Assembly (NCBI GenBank): GCA_050117315.1
Contig: JASFMY010000037.1
Location: 1-47,599, forward strand
Direction of reading: 5' to 3'
Length of the DNA stretch: 47,599 nucleotides
Origin: JANQIV01 sp050117315
GTDB taxonomy: Bacteria > Bacteroidota > Ignavibacteria > Ignavibacteriales > Melioribacteraceae
Below the pieces are notes generated by a model. It worked only from the letters and a program-made list of their open reading frames with translations. It did not search any database and had not been told where the DNA came from. Shown piece after piece: positions 15,138 through 24,066 of the stretch. The number at the start of each line of letters is the position of its first letter. Positions within the stretch are counted from its first letter, which is position 1. The position numbers and the translations under genes were made by a program.

Positions 15138-16952
15138 ATGAAAAAGAAAAAACTTCAAGAATTAGAAAAATCCGTTACCAGGTTCCGGTTGATTGAAAAG
15201 AAGATTGATAAAAAGTTGAATCGGGTAGGATTATTTAGAGTCCTTTTATTTCTCAGCTTTGTAATACTTTTACCGGTTTCATATTTCAACTTTTCATTAA
15301 CGATTAGTCTTATAATTCTCATCCCGATAGTAGCTGGTTTCATAATTGTCTCATTAGCACAGGTAAAACTTTTACATTTTATAAAACTAATCCGGAACTG
15401 GATAAAAATTAAACAATCTTTTATAAGCCGGATAAACCTTGATTGGGAAAATATTGAGCCCCGTAAACTTCCGGATAATATAAAACAAAACCTTATTGAA
15501 ACCGACCTTGATTTGACGGGCGAAAGATCGCTTCACCAATTAATAGATTTTTCTGTTTCAACCGAAGGCAGTATGCTGTTGCGGGATTTTCTCATTAACC
15601 ATAATTTAAACGAAGATGAAGTTCTAAGAAAGCAAAGCATAGTAAAAGAAATTTTAACTATGAACAGGTTCCGCGAAAAATTTCTTTTAACGCTTTCGCT
15701 TGTTTCCAAGAAAAGGTTGGATTCTCAAAGGCTTATTCAATGGATGAAGAAAAACAGAGGCGTGGAGAAATCCAGGGGTATTTTATTAGTAATGACGTTA
15801 TTGGTAATAATAAATTGGTGTTTAATAGGGCTTTCTGTTGTGGGAATCCTAAGCGGAGGTTGGATTATTTCTTCTTTCATCTACTTTGCAGTTTATAATC
15901 TGGGTAATAAATATTACAAAGATATTTCCCGCGATTCCGAGATTATAAAAGAAGAACTCGGAAAGTTCAGCAGGGTGCTGGAGTTTATAGAAAATTATAA
16001 TTTTTCAAAAAGTAAAAATCTAAAGAAACTCTGCGAACCAGTTCAAAGCAAAACTACAAGTCCTTATTTACTGCTGAATAAAATAAGTTTTATAGTTTCC
16101 ATACTTACATTTAGGGCAAACGTTTTCATTTGGGGATTTATAGCCTTTCTTTTGCCAATCGATTTTTACCTTGCGTTTTTTTTGCAAAAGTATAAAAATA
16201 AAATTGCTGAAAACTTTGAGAGCTGGCTTACCGTTTGGCATAACCTGGAAGCGTATGTTTCAATCGCAAATTTTGCCTATTTGAACGGTAGCTATAAGTT
16301 CCCGGAAATAATAAAAGAGAAATTTGAATTTAAAGCCGAAGAACTAGGCCATCCGTTAATTCATTTCGGGAAAAGAATTAATAACGGTTTTAAAATCAAT
16401 GATGTCGGCGAAGCTTATATTATTACTGGCTCAAACATGTCGGGCAAAAGTACTTTTTTAAGAACACTCGGAATTAATATTTGTCTCGCATATGCGGGCG
16501 CCCCGGTTGATGCAAAATCTTTTTCGTTATCAACAATGCAGGTATTTTCGTGTATTAAGGTAAGCGATTCCGTAATTGACGGTATTTCATATTTTTATTC
16601 AGAAGTAAAAAGGCTGAAAAAGCTATTGGATTTAATCAATAACAACGAGGATAACCCTGTATTCTATTTAATTGATGAAATCTTCAAAGGCACGAATAAT
16701 ATTGAAAGAAGAACGGGAAGCAGTTCGTTTATAAGATCTTTAACAGGGAAAAATTGTGTGGGTTTAATCTCAACCCACGATCTTGAACTTGTAAATCTCG
16801 CTGGCTCAAATAAATCAATAATCAATTATCACTTTAAGGAAGAAGTGCAAAAAGATAAAATGATTTTTGATTACAAATTGAGAGAAGGCCCTTGCCCCAC
16901 AACCAATGCATTAAAGATTATGGAGATTGAAGGATTGCCGGTGGATAATTAA
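15138..16952 (+). CDS. Membrane-anchored MutS-like ATPase
   Basis: The 604-residue protein pairs an N-terminal half with four to six hydrophobic helices (about 30-90, 210-260, 320-350) with a C-terminal MutS domain V ATPase. Walker A GSNMSGKST is at 431-439, Walker B YLIDE around 511-514, and the signature His in STHD is H547. It lacks the MutS mismatch-recognition domain I and the MutS2 Smr domain. This is the short MutS-related family common in Bacteroidetes relatives. The function is unknown: the ATPase and dimerisation parts suggest a DNA or membrane-linked role, not classical mismatch repair. It is the first core gene after the island. Confidence 0.85.
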   Translation: MKKKKLQELEKSVTRFRLIEKKIDKKLNRVGLFRVLLFLSFVILLPVSYFNFSLTISLIILIPIVAGFIIVSLAQVKLLHFIKLIRNWIKIKQSFISRINLDWENIEPRKLPDNIKQNLIETDLDLTGERSLHQLIDFSVSTEGSMLLRDFLINHNLNEDEVLRKQSIVKEILTMNRFREKFLLTLSLVSKKRLDSQRLIQWMKKNRGVEKSRGILLVMTLLVIINWCLIGLSVVGILSGGWIISSFIYFAVYNLGNKYYKDISRDSEIIKEELGKFSRVLEFIENYNFSKSKNLKKLCEPVQSKTTSPYLLLNKISFIVSILTFRANVFIWGFIAFLLPIDFYLAFFLQKYKNKIAENFESWLTVWHNLEAYVSIANFAYLNGSYKFPEIIKEKFEFKAEELGHPLIHFGKRINNGFKINDVGEAYIITGSNMSGKSTFLRTLGINICLAYAGAPVDAKSFSLSTMQVFSCIKVSDSVIDGISYFYSEVKRLKKLLDLINNNEDNPVFYLIDEIFKGTNNIERRTGSSSFIRSLTGKNCVGLISTHDLELVNLAGSNKSIINYHFKEEVQKDKMIFDYKLREGPCPTTNALKIMEIEGLPVDN

Positions 16953-17101
16953 GAATGTAATGTTTTATAGCTCCGGCATTCAGAGAGTGTTGCAGTATTC
17001 AAAGTTGACGGGAAAATTAAGAATGATAATAATCTTGTAAAAGTATTTAAGAAAGAAGTTAATTAAATGTTGCCGGTAATCTAATGTTAAACGGCATTTA
17101 T

Positions 17102-18952
17102 CTAAAGGGTAAATATGTTCTGCAGTTTTTCGGTAAGTTTTTCAATTTCTTCATCGTTGCTTTCACTCAATTCAGCTTCTTTCTCTATCTTTTCCAGTTT
17201 TAACGATTCTATCTTTTCTTTATATCCTTCTATTCTTTTCTTGTAGCCTTCTTCAAAGGTCTTGCTTTTTCTCTCATATTCTTTTTTATAATACTGGATT
17301 TCTTTTTCCTTATGATTTTTCACAAATGATATTTCTCTTAAAATCCTTTGTTTTGCATTTGCTCTTTCCCAAACTGCAGAAACCGCAGAAAATAGTGAGA
17401 CAAAAATACCGGCTAAAAAAGTAATGCCTCCCCATTTTACGCCTTCATACATTGTATCCTGGAACATTGAGCTGTAAGAATTTATTCCCGATGAGTTCAA
17501 AAAAGAACCGGCAAACCCGCCGAGAAAAAAAACAACGACAGAAACAACAACATTCATCATCATTGAGTTGCTGAAGGTAGCAGCCGGATCAAATTTATTT
17601 TTTTCTTCCAGGTTTTCCGATTTGTATTCCAATCCTTCTATAATACGGTTATGATGATCTTCAACTTTGGCTAATGTTTCTTTCAAGCTATTTTTAATTT
17701 TTGTCTTGGATTCTTCAATTTCGTTTGTCAAGATTCTTACCGCGTCTTCACTTTCTTTTATATTTTCATCATAAATAGCAATTTCTGCATCTTTTAGATT
17801 GGTGTACTCTTCTTTAATTCTTTCGATGATTGCATTTATTATGCTAGATATCTTGTTATAGATATGCCTGCCTGTAATTAAAATCATCTGATTTTTATTA
17901 TCCTTAAAATGAATAATAAACTTCTTTAAGAATTCCAACTGCTTGTTAATATTATCAGAATAGTACTGCGATAATTCAAGCTCTTCCAATCTGAGCAGAA
18001 TATTATTTGCTTTTTCAAAAAGATCACTGTAAGAACCTGTATTAGAAGAGATTAATAATTCCAGGTCCGGAATCATATCTGCAAAAACCATCTCGGAAAA
18101 TACATTATAAAAGACGGCATTTTGCAAAAAGAACGCAAACAAACCGAGACTGTTGTTATCAATAGCAAACTTAAACCTATTCCTATCATACTCAATTAAG
18201 TTCATTAATAAATCTTGAGCTGTATTGTAATTGTTCAAATATTTTTCAGCTACGGCTTTGTAAAAGGTAGCTGTAATTCCGTAAGGATTTTCATTTTTAG
18301 CATCGGCAAAGTTCTCTTTTGCTAAAGCGAAATCTCCGGCTTTTAATGAAACAAACCCTAAATAAAGCTCAATAAGATAAAGATATTCCTTTCTTAAGGC
18401 GTCATCCATTGCCGATGACAAAACTACTTCGCGGCATTTGGCAAGCAATTCAGAGGCTTTTTCAGGGGAGAATATTTTTTTGTCGAATGCCAGAATGCTG
18501 GCATAGAAGAAATATTTCAGGAAATTGTTTTTATTTAGATCTCTTTCGATAAGGTTAATTGTACTTAATGCAAAATATTGTTTCTCTTTGTCTCCTTTAT
18601 TTGTTATCCATTTATTGTAAAAAGTCTTAATTTCATTAAAACTGCCCGATTTAATAACTAAATTTCTTGATCCGCTTTTATGAAGTTCTTCAGCCTGGTT
18701 CTGAAGGTAGCTGTCTAAAACCCAGAATTCTGCGGCATTATCAAGTCGTATAAAAAATTCTCTGTGCTCCCTGGGAATGTTGTATGCGGAAAGCTTTGCA
18801 CTTACTTGAACAATATCAACAAAATTTACCCGGTGTTTTACGTAGTCCTGGAACTTCTCCTTGGCAAAGTATTTAAACTTAGCAACATTTAACTGCCCGG
18901 TGAGCTGTTCTTCGCTATTTATATTATATAAATTTGGTTGATCTAAATTCAT
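17102..18952 (-). CDS. Hypothetical 616-aa protein with helical repeats, coiled coils and two TM segments
   Basis: No family is recognised. Residues about 100-330 are alpha-helical with TPR-like spacing (LGFVSLKAGDFALAKENFAD). Coiled coil occupies about 370-460, rich in E/K/I. A hydrophobic pair with a glycine-rich start (VVVSVVVFFLGGFAGSFL, then WGGITFLAGIFVSLFSAVSA) follows at about 470-540, and a second charged coiled coil runs to the end. The layout suggests an inner-membrane scaffold with both ends on the same side. It is convergent with the MutS-like gene and downstream, on the same strand, of the ArsC-family gene. Confidence 0.8.
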   Translation of the reverse strand: MNLDQPNLYNINSEEQLTGQLNVAKFKYFAKEKFQDYVKHRVNFVDIVQVSAKLSAYNIPREHREFFIRLDNAAEFWVLDSYLQNQAEELHKSGSRNLVIKSGSFNEIKTFYNKWITNKGDKEKQYFALSTINLIERDLNKNNFLKYFFYASILAFDKKIFSPEKASELLAKCREVVLSSAMDDALRKEYLYLIELYLGFVSLKAGDFALAKENFADAKNENPYGITATFYKAVAEKYLNNYNTAQDLLMNLIEYDRNRFKFAIDNNSLGLFAFFLQNAVFYNVFSEMVFADMIPDLELLISSNTGSYSDLFEKANNILLRLEELELSQYYSDNINKQLEFLKKFIIHFKDNKNQMILITGRHIYNKISSIINAIIERIKEEYTNLKDAEIAIYDENIKESEDAVRILTNEIEESKTKIKNSLKETLAKVEDHHNRIIEGLEYKSENLEEKNKFDPAATFSNSMMMNVVVSVVVFFLGGFAGSFLNSSGINSYSSMFQDTMYEGVKWGGITFLAGIFVSLFSAVSAVWERANAKQRILREISFVKNHKEKEIQYYKKEYERKSKTFEEGYKKRIEGYKEKIESLKLEKIEKEAELSESNDEEIEKLTEKLQNIFTL

Positions 18953-19044
18953 GCTTCTTCCATGAAGTCAATATATAGATATCCCTTCTAGGGTTATTAT
19001 CGGAAGTATACTTAGAAATTTTAATAGCTTAGTTGGGTTAAAAA

Positions 19045-19398
19045 TTAGCTGAAAATTTCATCTAGTTTTTCTACGGGACGGGCTAATACTGCTTTTTCAC
19101 CAAATTCAACAATTGGTCTTTGAATCAAATCGTGGTTTTCAATCATTAGATCCAAAATTTCAGATTCTTTGTGCTTCTTATTTTTAAAATCCAGTTCTTT
19201 GAAGGCCTTCTCGTTTTTGCGAAGCAATTCACTTGGCTGCATTCCCATTTTTTTAAGTAACGTTTTTAATTTGTTTTTTGTAAACGGTTTTATGTAATAA
19301 TTGATCTTTTCTATTTCAATTCCTTTTTCGGTAAAATATTTTGACGTTTTCCTGCAAGTAGTACACGTAGGTTTTTCGTAAACAATAATTTTTTTCAT
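19045..19398 (-). CDS. ArsC/Spx-family thioredoxin-fold protein
   Basis: The 117-residue protein has an N-terminal CTTC motif (KPTCTTCRKT, residues 9-18) and the family-typical RPIVEFGEKAVLARP near the C-terminus. ArsC proteins reduce arsenate through a Cys with three conserved Arg residues, while the related Spx/YffB group does not. No arsenic resistance genes lie nearby, so the arsenate reductase role is uncertain and a general redox role is equally plausible. Confidence 0.85.
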   Translation of the reverse strand: MKKIIVYEKPTCTTCRKTSKYFTEKGIEIEKINYYIKPFTKNKLKTLLKKMGMQPSELLRKNEKAFKELDFKNKKHKESEILDLMIENHDLIQRPIVEFGEKAVLARPVEKLDEIFS

Positions 19399-19500
19399 GG
19401 GTTCAACCTTTCTATTTAATCAAATTAAAAACATATTCAAGTAGAATTTTACAAAATAAAATATAATTTACGAAACTTAAAAAAAACAGAAATAGCGTAA

Positions 19501-21690
19501 ATGAATATACTATCGGAAATATCAAAAGAATTAGATTTAAGAATCGACCAGGTAAAATCGGTTATCAATCTTTTTGAGGACGGAGCAACAATACCTTTCA
19601 TAGCAAGGTATAGAAAGGAAAAAACCGGCGGGCTTGATGAAGACCAGCTTAGGGTAATTGAAGAAAGATACCAGTATTTAGCATTACTTGAAGACCGTAA
19701 AAAAACAGTTCTGAAAAGCATTGAAGAACAGGGGAAATTAACTGATGAATTAAAAGATAAAATCGAGAAAGCTCTCAAACTTCAAGAAGTTGAAGATTTG
19801 TATCTTCCTTATAAACCAAAAAGAAAAACGCGTGGTTCAGTGGCGAAAGCAAAAGGATTGGAACCATTGGCTTTATTCATTATTAATAACCCCAATTTTG
19901 ATGGAGACATTTTTTCATTAGCCGAAAAATATATTGATGCTGAAAAAGATGTAAACTCCGCAGAAGAAGCTATTCAAGGTGCAAAGGATATAATCGCCGA
20001 AATGATTAGTGAATCTGCAGAAATTAGAGAACTGGTTAGAGAATTTTCACTTCATAATTCCGTAGTACAATCCTCCAAAGTTGAAAACCCCGATAAAGAA
20101 TTAAGCAAAAACAAACCTGCCTTGTCGGCAGGCAGGAAAGACGTTTATGAAATTTACCATGATTTTTCCGTTGATATAAACCATATAAAAGAATATCAAA
20201 TTCTTGCAATAAACAGAGGCGAAAGAGAAGGCTATCTCAGAATAAATCTATCAATCGAAAAAGATATAATTCTAAACAGAATTTATAAAAAGTTTTTTGA
20301 TTTGAAAGAATCCGTCTTTGAAGAATTACTGCAGGAAACTACAATCGATTCATTCAACAGATTGATTTTGCCTTCTATAGAAAGAGAGGTAAGAAAGATA
20401 CTTTCCGAGAAAGCGGACTTACATGCGGTTGAGATTTTTGCATCCAACTTAAAACAGTTATTGCTGCAGCCTCCTATTAGCAACAAAATAATAATGGGAA
20501 TTGACCCAGGGTTTGTATCAGGATCAAAAATCGCCGTGATAGATACAACGGGAAAATACCTTGAGGGCAGCACAATTTACCCTCACCCTCCTCAAAGCAA
20601 AGTAAAAGAATCTAAAAAAGTAATACTGGATTTTATCAAAAAATATAATGTTGATTTAATTGCAGTAGGCAACGGAACAGCAAGCAGGGAAACCGAATTT
20701 ATTGTTGCCGATTTAATCAAAGAAAATTCGTTAAAATGCAGTTATATAATTGTTAACGAAGCTGGGGCATCGGTTTATTCAGCTTCGGCAGTTGCTAAAT
20801 CCGAATTCCCTGAACTTGAAGCAAGCCAGAGAGGAAACATTTCAATTGCACGAAGAGTTTTAGACCCTCTTGCCGAACTGGTAAAGATTGATCCAAAGTC
20901 TATCGGGGTTGGACTTTACCAGCATGACGTCAACCAAAAACTACTTACAAAAAAATTGGAAGATGTAGTGGAGAGCTGCGTTAACTACATTGGCGTTGAT
21001 ATAAATACGGCATCTGCTTCTCTGCTGACATATGTTTCCGGCTTGAACAGCAGAATTGCAAAAAACATTATAAAGTACAGAGAAAATAAAGGCAGGTTTC
21101 AAAACAGGAACCAGCTCTTAAAAGTTACCGGGGTGGGAGAAAAGCTATTTGAACAGGCGGCAGGCTTTTTAAAAATTCCGGGAAGTGATAATCCTTTTGA
21201 CAACACATTTATTCACCCTGAAAGTTATGATGCAACATTAAAGTTACTTAACGAATGTAATATTTCCGAAACGGCAATTAACGAAAAAGGTAAGCTTGTA
21301 AAAGTGATTGCCGAACAAAAAGGACTGCAAACTATTTCAAATAAAATCGGAGTTGGTATTCCTACCCTGGAAGATATTTTGGAAAACCTTGCCCGTCCCG
21401 GCAGAGACCCGAGGGAAGATATGCCCAAACCAATTTTGCGAAACGACATTTTAAAACCGGAAGATCTTTCTATAGGTATGAAGCTTAAAGGCACGGTTAG
21501 GAATGTTGTTGACTTCGGGGCATTTGTTGATATCGGTTTGAAGCAGGATGCGTTGCTTCATATTTCTCAAATAGCAAATAGGTATATAAAACACCCGATT
21601 GAAGTTTTGAACGTAGGAGATATAATCGACGTGAGTATTTTCAAAGTAGATATCGAAAAAGGAAGGGTATCTCTAAGTATGAAATCATAA
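19501..21690 (+). CDS. tex: Tex-family RNA-binding transcription accessory protein
   Basis: The 729-residue protein has the full Tex order: N-terminal helical region (about 1-190), YqgF/RNase H-like domain starting IMGIDPGFVSGSKIAV (about 330), HhH pairs around 500-560 (LLKVTGVGEKLFEQAAGFL) and a C-terminal S1 domain (about 658-729, GTVRNVVDFGAFVDIGLKQDALLHIS). Tex binds nucleic acid and influences transcription. Unusually, residues 206-212 (PALSAGR) are encoded by a 21-bp palindromic repeat inserted in frame. It sits in a variable linker before KDVYEIYHDFS, so the fold should tolerate it. The gene ends five bases before a MITE-like element. Confidence 0.95.
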   Translation: MNILSEISKELDLRIDQVKSVINLFEDGATIPFIARYRKEKTGGLDEDQLRVIEERYQYLALLEDRKKTVLKSIEEQGKLTDELKDKIEKALKLQEVEDLYLPYKPKRKTRGSVAKAKGLEPLALFIINNPNFDGDIFSLAEKYIDAEKDVNSAEEAIQGAKDIIAEMISESAEIRELVREFSLHNSVVQSSKVENPDKELSKNKPALSAGRKDVYEIYHDFSVDINHIKEYQILAINRGEREGYLRINLSIEKDIILNRIYKKFFDLKESVFEELLQETTIDSFNRLILPSIEREVRKILSEKADLHAVEIFASNLKQLLLQPPISNKIIMGIDPGFVSGSKIAVIDTTGKYLEGSTIYPHPPQSKVKESKKVILDFIKKYNVDLIAVGNGTASRETEFIVADLIKENSLKCSYIIVNEAGASVYSASAVAKSEFPELEASQRGNISIARRVLDPLAELVKIDPKSIGVGLYQHDVNQKLLTKKLEDVVESCVNYIGVDINTASASLLTYVSGLNSRIAKNIIKYRENKGRFQNRNQLLKVTGVGEKLFEQAAGFLKIPGSDNPFDNTFIHPESYDATLKLLNECNISETAINEKGKLVKVIAEQKGLQTISNKIGVGIPTLEDILENLARPGRDPREDMPKPILRNDILKPEDLSIGMKLKGTVRNVVDFGAFVDIGLKQDALLHISQIANRYIKHPIEVLNVGDIIDVSIFKVDIEKGRVSLSMKS
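20116..20136 (+). repeat. Palindromic 21-bp repeat inside tex
   Basis: CCTGCC...GGCAGG arms are separated by a short loop. A close relative (three changes) lies at 21706-21726 beyond the gene. The unit is in frame and encodes PALSAGR, adding a short peptide where related Tex proteins have no such insert. Confidence 0.7.
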
Positions 21691-21694
21691 CATT

Positions 21695-21989
21695 CTTAAT
21701 CATAACCTGCCTTGCCGACAGACAGGTCTTACTTCTTAATCGTAATCAATCTTTAAGGTTTAGATGAAGTAAGAGTAGAACCTACCTGTCCCTGGAACGT
21801 GTTGCATAACTAAATTGTGTAATTGCGAATCCCGATTTTGGGGATGAAGCAATCTCATTAATTTGAAATATAGCTTCGATATAAGATAGCTTCGGCGGTG
21901 ATACTGCCTCGCTATGACATTGCTAAGTTCTGCAACAGACTCCCTGGAGAGGGATGCCTTTGGCACCGGCAAGGCAGGTTAGAATTAAG
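21695..21989. repeat. 295-bp MITE-like element with 23-bp imperfect terminal inverted repeats
   Basis: Left end 21695-21717 and right end 21967-21989 are inverted copies, 20 of 23 identical, built around AACCTGCCTTGCCG. The interior has a degenerate pair of GAAGCAATC and CTTCGAT... stretches, reminiscent of the GAAGCAATCTC dispersed repeat. Residues of another repeat (GTGTTGCATAACT) occur at 21799-21811. There is no coding potential. No clear target-site duplication was found. Confidence 0.6.
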
Positions 21990-21990
21990 A

Positions 21991-22176
21991 TTATTTAGCA
22001 AAACATTTATTATTTTTATTATTATATTTCTCAAAGTAATTACACCAGACGGCAAGCTCTTTTCTGCAAGCGCCTATTGATTTCGTATCTCCAAAATCGG
22101 CAAATTCGCATGAATAATCACAATACATTGGAAATTTAATATTTTTTGATTTTGTTTGTTTTACTTTCTTTGGCAT
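21991..22176 (-). CDS. Small Cys-rich protein (61 aa)
   Basis: A basic N-terminal arm (MPKKVKQTKSKNIKF) is followed by a Cys-rich body: PMYCDYSCEFADF, then IGACRKELAVWCNYF and a final KCFAK. Five cysteines in CxxxC-x(13-14)-C-type spacing suggest metal or Fe-S binding, or disulfides. No family name is recognised. It is divergent from the GGGP-synthase-like gene and its stop touches the MITE-like element. Confidence 0.65.
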   Translation of the reverse strand: MPKKVKQTKSKNIKFPMYCDYSCEFADFGDTKSIGACRKELAVWCNYFEKYNNKNNKCFAK

Positions 22177-22223
22177 ATTGCAAAGTCAATTTACCTCATG
22201 ATGAGAAAAATAGAAAACTTTAT

Positions 22224-22231
22224 TATCTTTG
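22224..22231 (+). promoter_or_regulatory. Possible -7 element (TATCTTTG) of the GGGP-synthase-like gene
   Basis: TATCTTTG matches the Bacteroidetes-type TAnnTTTG -7 hexamer/octamer 27 bp upstream of the ATG. No good -33 TTTG was seen at the right distance, and use of this promoter class outside Bacteroidetes is assumed. Confidence 0.25.
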
Positions 22232-22257
22232 ACAATTTGTTATCTCTTGAAAATTAA

Positions 22258-23016
22258 ATGGAAATATATAAAAATCTTAAAAATATCATTTCAGAAAAGG
22301 GCGCCGGATATCTGATACTTATTGATCCGGATAATGTTAAAAACGAAAAGCTACCTGAGTTTTTGAATTATTGTGAAAATGCAGGGGTAGACGGTTTACT
22401 TACCGGCGGTAGTTTAATGCTTCATGGTGATTTGAGAGAGATAATAAGCAAAGTCAAAGAACACTCTAATTTACCGGTTATAATTTTCCCCGGAAGTGTA
22501 AGCCAGGTTACACCAAATGCCGATGCAATTCTTTTCATTTCGTTAATTAGCGGAAGAAATGCCGAACTTCTTATTGGGAAACATATATTGGCCGCACCGT
22601 TTTTAAAAAAATATAATCTCGAAGCAATCTCAACAGGTTATATGTTAATAGAATCCGGCAGCTCAACAACAGCCGAATATATAAGCGGGAGTAACCCAAT
22701 ACCGCGAAACAAACCTGAGATTGCGGCTGCCACTGCGCTTGCAGCGGAGTATTTGGGAATGAAAATGGTATATCTTGAAGCCGGTTCCGGAGCCCGTGAA
22801 AATGTTCCTAATGAAATGGTGAAATTGGTTTCATCACAAATCTCAATTCCACTCATAGTAGGCGGTGGAATCAGGTCGGCACAATCTGCCCGTGAGAAAG
22901 TAGAGAACGGTGCGAATATAATTGTCACGGGGAATTATTTTGAGGACGAAAACAATTGGACAAAGATTAAAGAATTTGCAGACGCAGTTCATATCAAAAA
23001 TTCAATAATAGTATAA
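22258..23016 (+). CDS. Geranylgeranylglyceryl phosphate synthase-like prenyltransferase
   Basis: The 252-residue TIM-barrel protein matches the GGGPS/PcrB family: LILIDPDNV, VDGLLTGGSL, the ISGRNAELLIG loop, the CX-less TGYMLIESG, YLEAGSGA and the phosphate-binding GGGIRS near the end. In Archaea the enzyme ethers geranylgeranyl-PP to sn-glycerol-1-phosphate, and in some bacteria it makes other prenyl-glycerol phosphates. This type is known in Bacteroidetes and relatives. No glycerol-1-phosphate dehydrogenase is seen close by, so the product lipid cannot be told. Confidence 0.9.
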   Translation: MEIYKNLKNIISEKGAGYLILIDPDNVKNEKLPEFLNYCENAGVDGLLTGGSLMLHGDLREIISKVKEHSNLPVIIFPGSVSQVTPNADAILFISLISGRNAELLIGKHILAAPFLKKYNLEAISTGYMLIESGSSTTAEYISGSNPIPRNKPEIAAATALAAEYLGMKMVYLEAGSGARENVPNEMVKLVSSQISIPLIVGGGIRSAQSAREKVENGANIIVTGNYFEDENNWTKIKEFADAVHIKNSIIV

Positions 23017-23038
23017 AGTTTTTAGAAAGGTATTAAAA

Positions 23039-23203
23039 ATGGAAAAGACAAAAAAGAAAAATAAAACAATTCGTACTTCTGAAATGAAAAATACCTCGAA
23101 ACAAATTATTGAACGTCTTGAAAAACTACGGGATGAAATTTCGGAAGCATGGGATAATGTAACCGTTGAAGAAGAGCTCAATGAGCAAAGAAAAAGAAAA
23201 TAA
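23039..23203 (+). CDS. Small 54-aa protein
   Basis: This short reading frame is preceded by AGAAAGG seven to eight bases before its ATG. The protein is mostly Lys, Glu and Thr at the N-terminus, then an amphipathic helix (SKQIIERLEKLRDEISEAW), then NVTVEEELNEQRKRK. The tail resembles the C-terminal parts of small antitoxins that wrap a partner, but no toxin is adjacent. It lies 22 bp after the GGGP-synthase-like gene and may be cotranscribed with it. The function is unknown. Confidence 0.55.
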   Translation: MEKTKKKNKTIRTSEMKNTSKQIIERLEKLRDEISEAWDNVTVEEELNEQRKRK

Positions 23204-23302
23204 TGTAACTACTATTGATAGCTCAGTATTAGTTTCGATAAAGAATTAATCACAGCTTACTCAAATATAAATTGAATAATTGGTTAAACAGAAGGATATC
23301 AC

Positions 23303-23884
23303 TTGGATAAACAAAAATTTATTATATCATCATTAAAAGAAAGCAACGAAGTAAAATTACTTATTGAAAAAAAATGTTCGGAATCAATTATCGATGCAGT
23401 TGAGATTATTACCGCTTCAATAAAAAACGGAAATAAGTTATTGTTCTGCGGAAACGGCGGCAGCGCTGCCGACTGCCAGCATCTTGCAACCGAATTTATG
23501 ATAAGATTAAGCCATGACATTGAAAGACCGGCAATACCTGCAATTGCATTAACAACCGATACTTCCAACTTAACAGCAGGCGGAAACGATATCGGATTCG
23601 AAAATGTATTTGCCCGCAACATTGAAGGGTTGGGAAATTCCGGCGATGTTTTAGTTGCAATATCAACCAGCGGGAATTCGGGTAATATAGTTAAAGCAAC
23701 CCAAATGGCTCATAAAAAAAATATGAAAGTAATCGGCTTTCTCGGCGGCACAGGAGGAAAACTTAAAACCATTGTTGATCTTCCGATTGTTATCCCCTCT
23801 TCTAATGTTCAAAGAATTCAAGAAGGTCATATCACTGTCGGACACATAATCTGCGAATTAGTTGAAAGGGGGATTTACGGATAA
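23303..23884 (+). CDS. Phosphoheptose isomerase-like SIS-domain protein (GmhA-like)
   Basis: The 193-residue protein has a single SIS domain. GNGGSAADCQHLATEFMIR is the sugar-phosphate loop typical of GmhA, with the ISTSGNSGN loop and EGHITVGHIICE supplying catalytic and metal-binding His/Glu residues. GmhA converts sedoheptulose 7-phosphate to D-glycero-manno-heptose 7-phosphate for LPS core. Start is TTG (MDKQKFI), backed by AGAAGG eight bases upstream. No other heptose genes are adjacent. Confidence 0.9.
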   Translation: MDKQKFIISSLKESNEVKLLIEKKCSESIIDAVEIITASIKNGNKLLFCGNGGSAADCQHLATEFMIRLSHDIERPAIPAIALTTDTSNLTAGGNDIGFENVFARNIEGLGNSGDVLVAISTSGNSGNIVKATQMAHKKNMKVIGFLGGTGGKLKTIVDLPIVIPSSNVQRIQEGHITVGHIICELVERGIYG

Positions 23885-24022
23885 AGCCCAACCTTCGGGA
23901 GAAAATTGGTTTCTTTATTAATTTATCTTGCTAATATCTTCCCATCAATAATTTTCTAACCGGAACAGAACTTATTTACCGCTTCAGCAGTAATATTTAT
24001 TGCTTCCCCCACTATTTCTCTT

Positions 24023-24030
24023 TATATTTG
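24023..24030 (+). promoter_or_regulatory. Possible -7 element (TATATTTG) of the hipBST operon
   Basis: TATATTTG matches TAnnTTTG 37 bp upstream of the chosen hipB start. Autoregulation by HipB, typical of these operons, would act here, but no clear operator palindrome was seen. Confidence 0.25.
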
Positions 24031-24066
24031 TTACAAACATTATATTTTACCGTCAAAGCAGTAATA

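Noticed and set aside
16953..17101. Possible peptide remnant after the MutS-like gene
   Set aside because: Two short frames with no recognisable similarity; treated as plain intergenic DNA.
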